Assembly: GCF_011006175.1 (NCBI RefSeq)
Contig: NZ_CP048795.1
Coordinates: forward strand, 1,418,491 to 1,482,490
From: Hydrogenobacter sp. T-8
GTDB lineage: Bacteria > Aquificota > Aquificia > Aquificales > Aquificaceae
DNA: 64,000 nt
Reading direction: 5' to 3'
Made by a program: the position numbers and the translations under genes. The stretch's first letter is position 1. Every line of letters begins with the position of its first letter. A model generated the notes under the pieces. That model made no database searches, had not been told where the DNA came from, and saw nothing but the letters and a program-made list of their open reading frames with translations. Shown here one piece after another: positions 63,578 to 64,000 of this stretch.

Positions 63578-63997
63578 TTACAAATACCCCGCCTCAACAC
63601 CTATACATGCATTCCAAACCACACCTATCTTGTCCTTATACTTTTCTATGACCTCTAAATTTTCACAACCGGGCTGTAGCCACACACACTTGGCACCTAC
63701 TTTAAGTGCTTCCTCAAAGATGGGTTCTATATGTGCTGGGTTTCTAAAGACATTTACAATGTCTATGGGCTCTGGCACTTCGGAAAGGGAGGAAATTACC
63801 TTAATGCCCAGTATCTCCTGCCCTGCATACTTGGGGTTTATCAGATAAACCCTGTGCATACCTTTAGCTACCACTCTCTCTGTTACATAGTATGAAGGTC
63901 TTTCTGGGTCTGGAGATATACCAACTACCGCCACAACCTTTGACTCTTTTAACACTTGCAGAGCATCGTCTTGATGTGGATGATGAAGTTCCTTCAT
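63578..63997 (-). CDS. CoA-binding domain protein (YccU-like)
   Basis: A 139-residue single Rossmann-like CoA-binding domain. VVAVVGISPDPERPSYYVTERV is the CoA phosphate loop, VYLINPKYAGQEILGIKV and IVNVFRNPAHIEPIFEEAL follow, and KCVWLQPGCEN is highly conserved. Function is unknown. The ATG at 63997 is 4 bases from the window edge, so a more upstream start cannot be ruled out. It ends 2 bp after convergent proB. Confidence 0.87.
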   Translation of the reverse strand: MKELHHPHQDDALQVLKESKVVAVVGISPDPERPSYYVTERVVAKGMHRVYLINPKYAGQEILGIKVISSLSEVPEPIDIVNVFRNPAHIEPIFEEALKVGAKCVWLQPGCENLEVIEKYKDKIGVVWNACIGVEAGYL

Positions 63998-64000
63998 GGG

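Overview
The window is a gene-dense stretch of a thermophilic, Gram-negative chemolithotroph of the Aquificaceae (Aquifex/Hydrogenobacter/Thermocrinis type). The signs are: Arg coded mostly by AGG/AGA and Ile often by ATA; Lys/Glu-rich proteins; rpmH-yidD-yidC with no rnpA between them; a metal-type KDO8P synthase; a selenocysteine-containing SelD; an F-type c subunit with a signal peptide; and the futalosine route to menaquinone (MqnA). LPS genes (kdsA, hldD, LptF/G-like, ArnT-like, UppP) imply an outer membrane. The genus cannot be fixed from this window.

Layout. 1-7.9 kb: hemL start (cut by the left edge), a Trp-heptad coiled-coil nuclease-like gene, thrC, a thioredoxin-fold lipoprotein, valS with a large insertion, fabZ, then a cytochrome c lipoprotein / cory-CC-star-like / ArsA-like ATPase set. 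7.9-15 kb: a P2-type ATPase, atpB-atpE, rpmH-yidD-yidC-hldD and an orphan half HsdS. 15-27 kb: DUF429, leuA, selD (UGA=Sec), trpD-mqnA-glycine-zipper lipoprotein, hpf, purN, a PA2779/PA2778-like pair, purC, pilT-pilC, ychF. 27-34 kb: glycosyltransferase and deacetylase, hslO, rpsB-tsf-pyrH-frr-ykgJ-like. 34-42 kb: NlpC/P60, FAD reductase, sulfite dehydrogenase sorAB, yceD-rpmF-plsX-fabH, yvcK-nadB. 42.1-43 kb: the only long non-coding stretch, with a 5-repeat CRISPR array and an octamer-phased AT-rich element. 43-64 kb: DUF1232 gene, dppB-like permease, DJ-1 protein, RlmI-like methylase, uppP, tpiA, LptF/G-like, gcvT, mnmH, ArnT-like, gatA, a small unknown plus a methyltransferase, dnaJ-hspR-KhtT/KhtU-like, acyltransferase, M23 peptidase, prmA, purF, kdsA, proB and a CoA-binding protein.

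How the genes work together. Pathway genes are scattered (purC, purN and purF at three loci; atpB-atpE without the F1 genes), while translation, fatty-acid and LPS genes sit in tight overlapping runs. Selenium use is supported twice: SelD makes selenophosphate and MnmH places selenium in tRNA, and SelD itself appears to need selenocysteine. Sulfite oxidation (SorAB), small cytochromes c and menaquinone synthesis fit a sulfur/hydrogen-oxidising respiratory chain.

Three global features stand out. About 19 genes have a -10 hexamer ending only 6-10 bases before the start codon and no Shine-Dalgarno, which predicts leaderless or nearly leaderless mRNAs. Eight convergent gene pairs overlap by 11-86 bp at their 3' ends. 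Two divergent pairs have -10 boxes that overlap face to face. No tRNA, rRNA, insertion sequence or prophage was recognised.
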